Positions 63,637 to 64,000 of a stretch of DNA of 64,000 bases are shown one piece after another (position 1 is the stretch's first letter; each line of letters opens with the position of its first letter). Below the pieces are notes generated by a model. It saw only the letters and a program-made list of their open reading frames with translations. It searched no databases and was not told where the DNA came from. The stretch is from the NCBI RefSeq assembly GCF_002135435.1, contig NZ_NEGK01000007.1:181780-245779 (forward strand), given 5' to 3'. This DNA is from Acinetobacter sp. ANC 3813 (GTDB lineage: Bacteria; Pseudomonadota; Gammaproteobacteria; Pseudomonadales; Moraxellaceae). Position numbers and translations under genes: made by a program.

Positions 63637-64000
63637 ATGAAAATCAATAAATATATTTTAGGTGCTGTAATTACTGCTTCTGTATTCACCATGACTGCAG
63701 CGAATGCTGGCAATACCACAAATACGGCTTTAGCTTCGGCGCTTGGCGGTGTAGTTGGCGCAGCAGTCGGCAAGCAAATGGGCGGTACAACTGGCGCAAC
63801 AATTGGTTCAGCAATTGGCGGCGGTGCCGGCGCAGCAGTTTCAGCCAATAAACGTGACCGTAATGGCGCGATCATTGGCGCAGCTCTAGGCGGTGCTGGC
63901 GGCTATACTGTCGGTAAAAATATGGGCGGCACGAATGGCGGATATATTGGCGCAGCGGCAGGTTCTGCAGGCGGTGCGGTTTTAGGTAAAAAAGTCAGCG
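63637..64000 (+). CDS. Second secreted glycine-zipper protein (3' truncated by the window)
   Basis: The ATG at 63637 follows AAGGAG. Signal peptide MKINKYILGAVITASVFTMT is followed by the same glycine-zipper series as the previous gene (GAAVGKQMGGTTGATIGSAI, GGAGGYTVGKNMGGTNGGY). The frame is open to the window end, so its length is unknown. The two genes are a tandem duplication with separate transcription signals. Confidence 0.85.
   Translation, partial: MKINKYILGAVITASVFTMTAANAGNTTNTALASALGGVVGAAVGKQMGGTTGATIGSAIGGGAGAAVSANKRDRNGAIIGAALGGAGGYTVGKNMGGTNGGYIGAAAGSAGGAVLGKKVS

Overview
The window looks like a chromosomal segment of an Acinetobacter species. It has about 40 % GC. The genus-typical signs are a BenM/CatM-like LysR protein, a DUF6502 gene, tandem glycine-zipper proteins, short AT-rich intergenic regions and many hairpin terminators with short loops. 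No rRNA, tRNA or CRISPR array was seen. Species cannot be fixed by eye.

Layout. 1-9.8 kb: tail of an unidentified Ala/Pro-rich protein; LysR/dkgB-like aldo-keto reductase/MFS exporter; an alpha/beta hydrolase and an NTF2-like protein; fadH (2,4-dienoyl-CoA reductase) divergent from a padR-hydrolase pair, with two near-identical 16-bp palindromes between them; an orphan BenM/CatM-like regulator. 10-18.2 kb: a second LysR gene, map, brnQ, small membrane proteins, a hydrolase, an Lrp-type regulator, a Sel1-repeat protein and a possible small RNA. 18.3-24.5 kb: gltS, whose stop codon sits in a ten-copy hexanucleotide repeat, then an accessory insert between gltS and acnB. The insert holds an OLD-family ATPase-TOPRIM nuclease gene cut by an in-frame amber codon, plus a 72-codon ORF. 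24.7-28 kb: a small hypothetical gene, a lipoprotein, and a four-gene operon with a Ras-like GTPase, two Roadblock-type proteins and a putative HTH protein. 28.6-31.8 kb: xseA-xseB, a secreted hypothetical protein and an outer-membrane barrel. 32-39.4 kb: tamA-tamB. 39.6-46.5 kb: LplT-like transporter and coq7, then SDR, DedA, folB with a divergent folK-like gene, an ABC1/UbiB-like kinase and a MoeB/ThiF-like E1 enzyme.

46.8-52.4 kb: fadL, then an accessory, decaying stretch with DUF6502, a lipoprotein, a gene broken by a frameshift and a stop, a short ORF truncated by a 50-bp IS-end remnant, a membrane protein gene shifted at an A8 tract, and a roughly 350-bp IS5-like remnant with both inverted repeats. 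52.4-57.7 kb: a fatty/organic acid catabolic cluster (AMP-dependent ligase, acyl-CoA dehydrogenase, HSD10-like SDR, divergent AraC regulator). 58-64 kb: a small hypothetical gene, a sulfonate-type ABC binding protein and permease with no ATPase gene beside them, prmC-prfA, and two tandem glycine-zipper proteins, the second running off the end.

The most unusual items are the interrupted OLD nuclease, whose ribosome-binding site lies inside the acnB terminator, the GTPase/Roadblock operon, the twin PadR-type palindromes, the gltS hexamer array, several long perfect hairpins of unknown role, and the IS-riddled 50-52.4 kb stretch. I did not find a clearly intact, wholly new multi-gene system.
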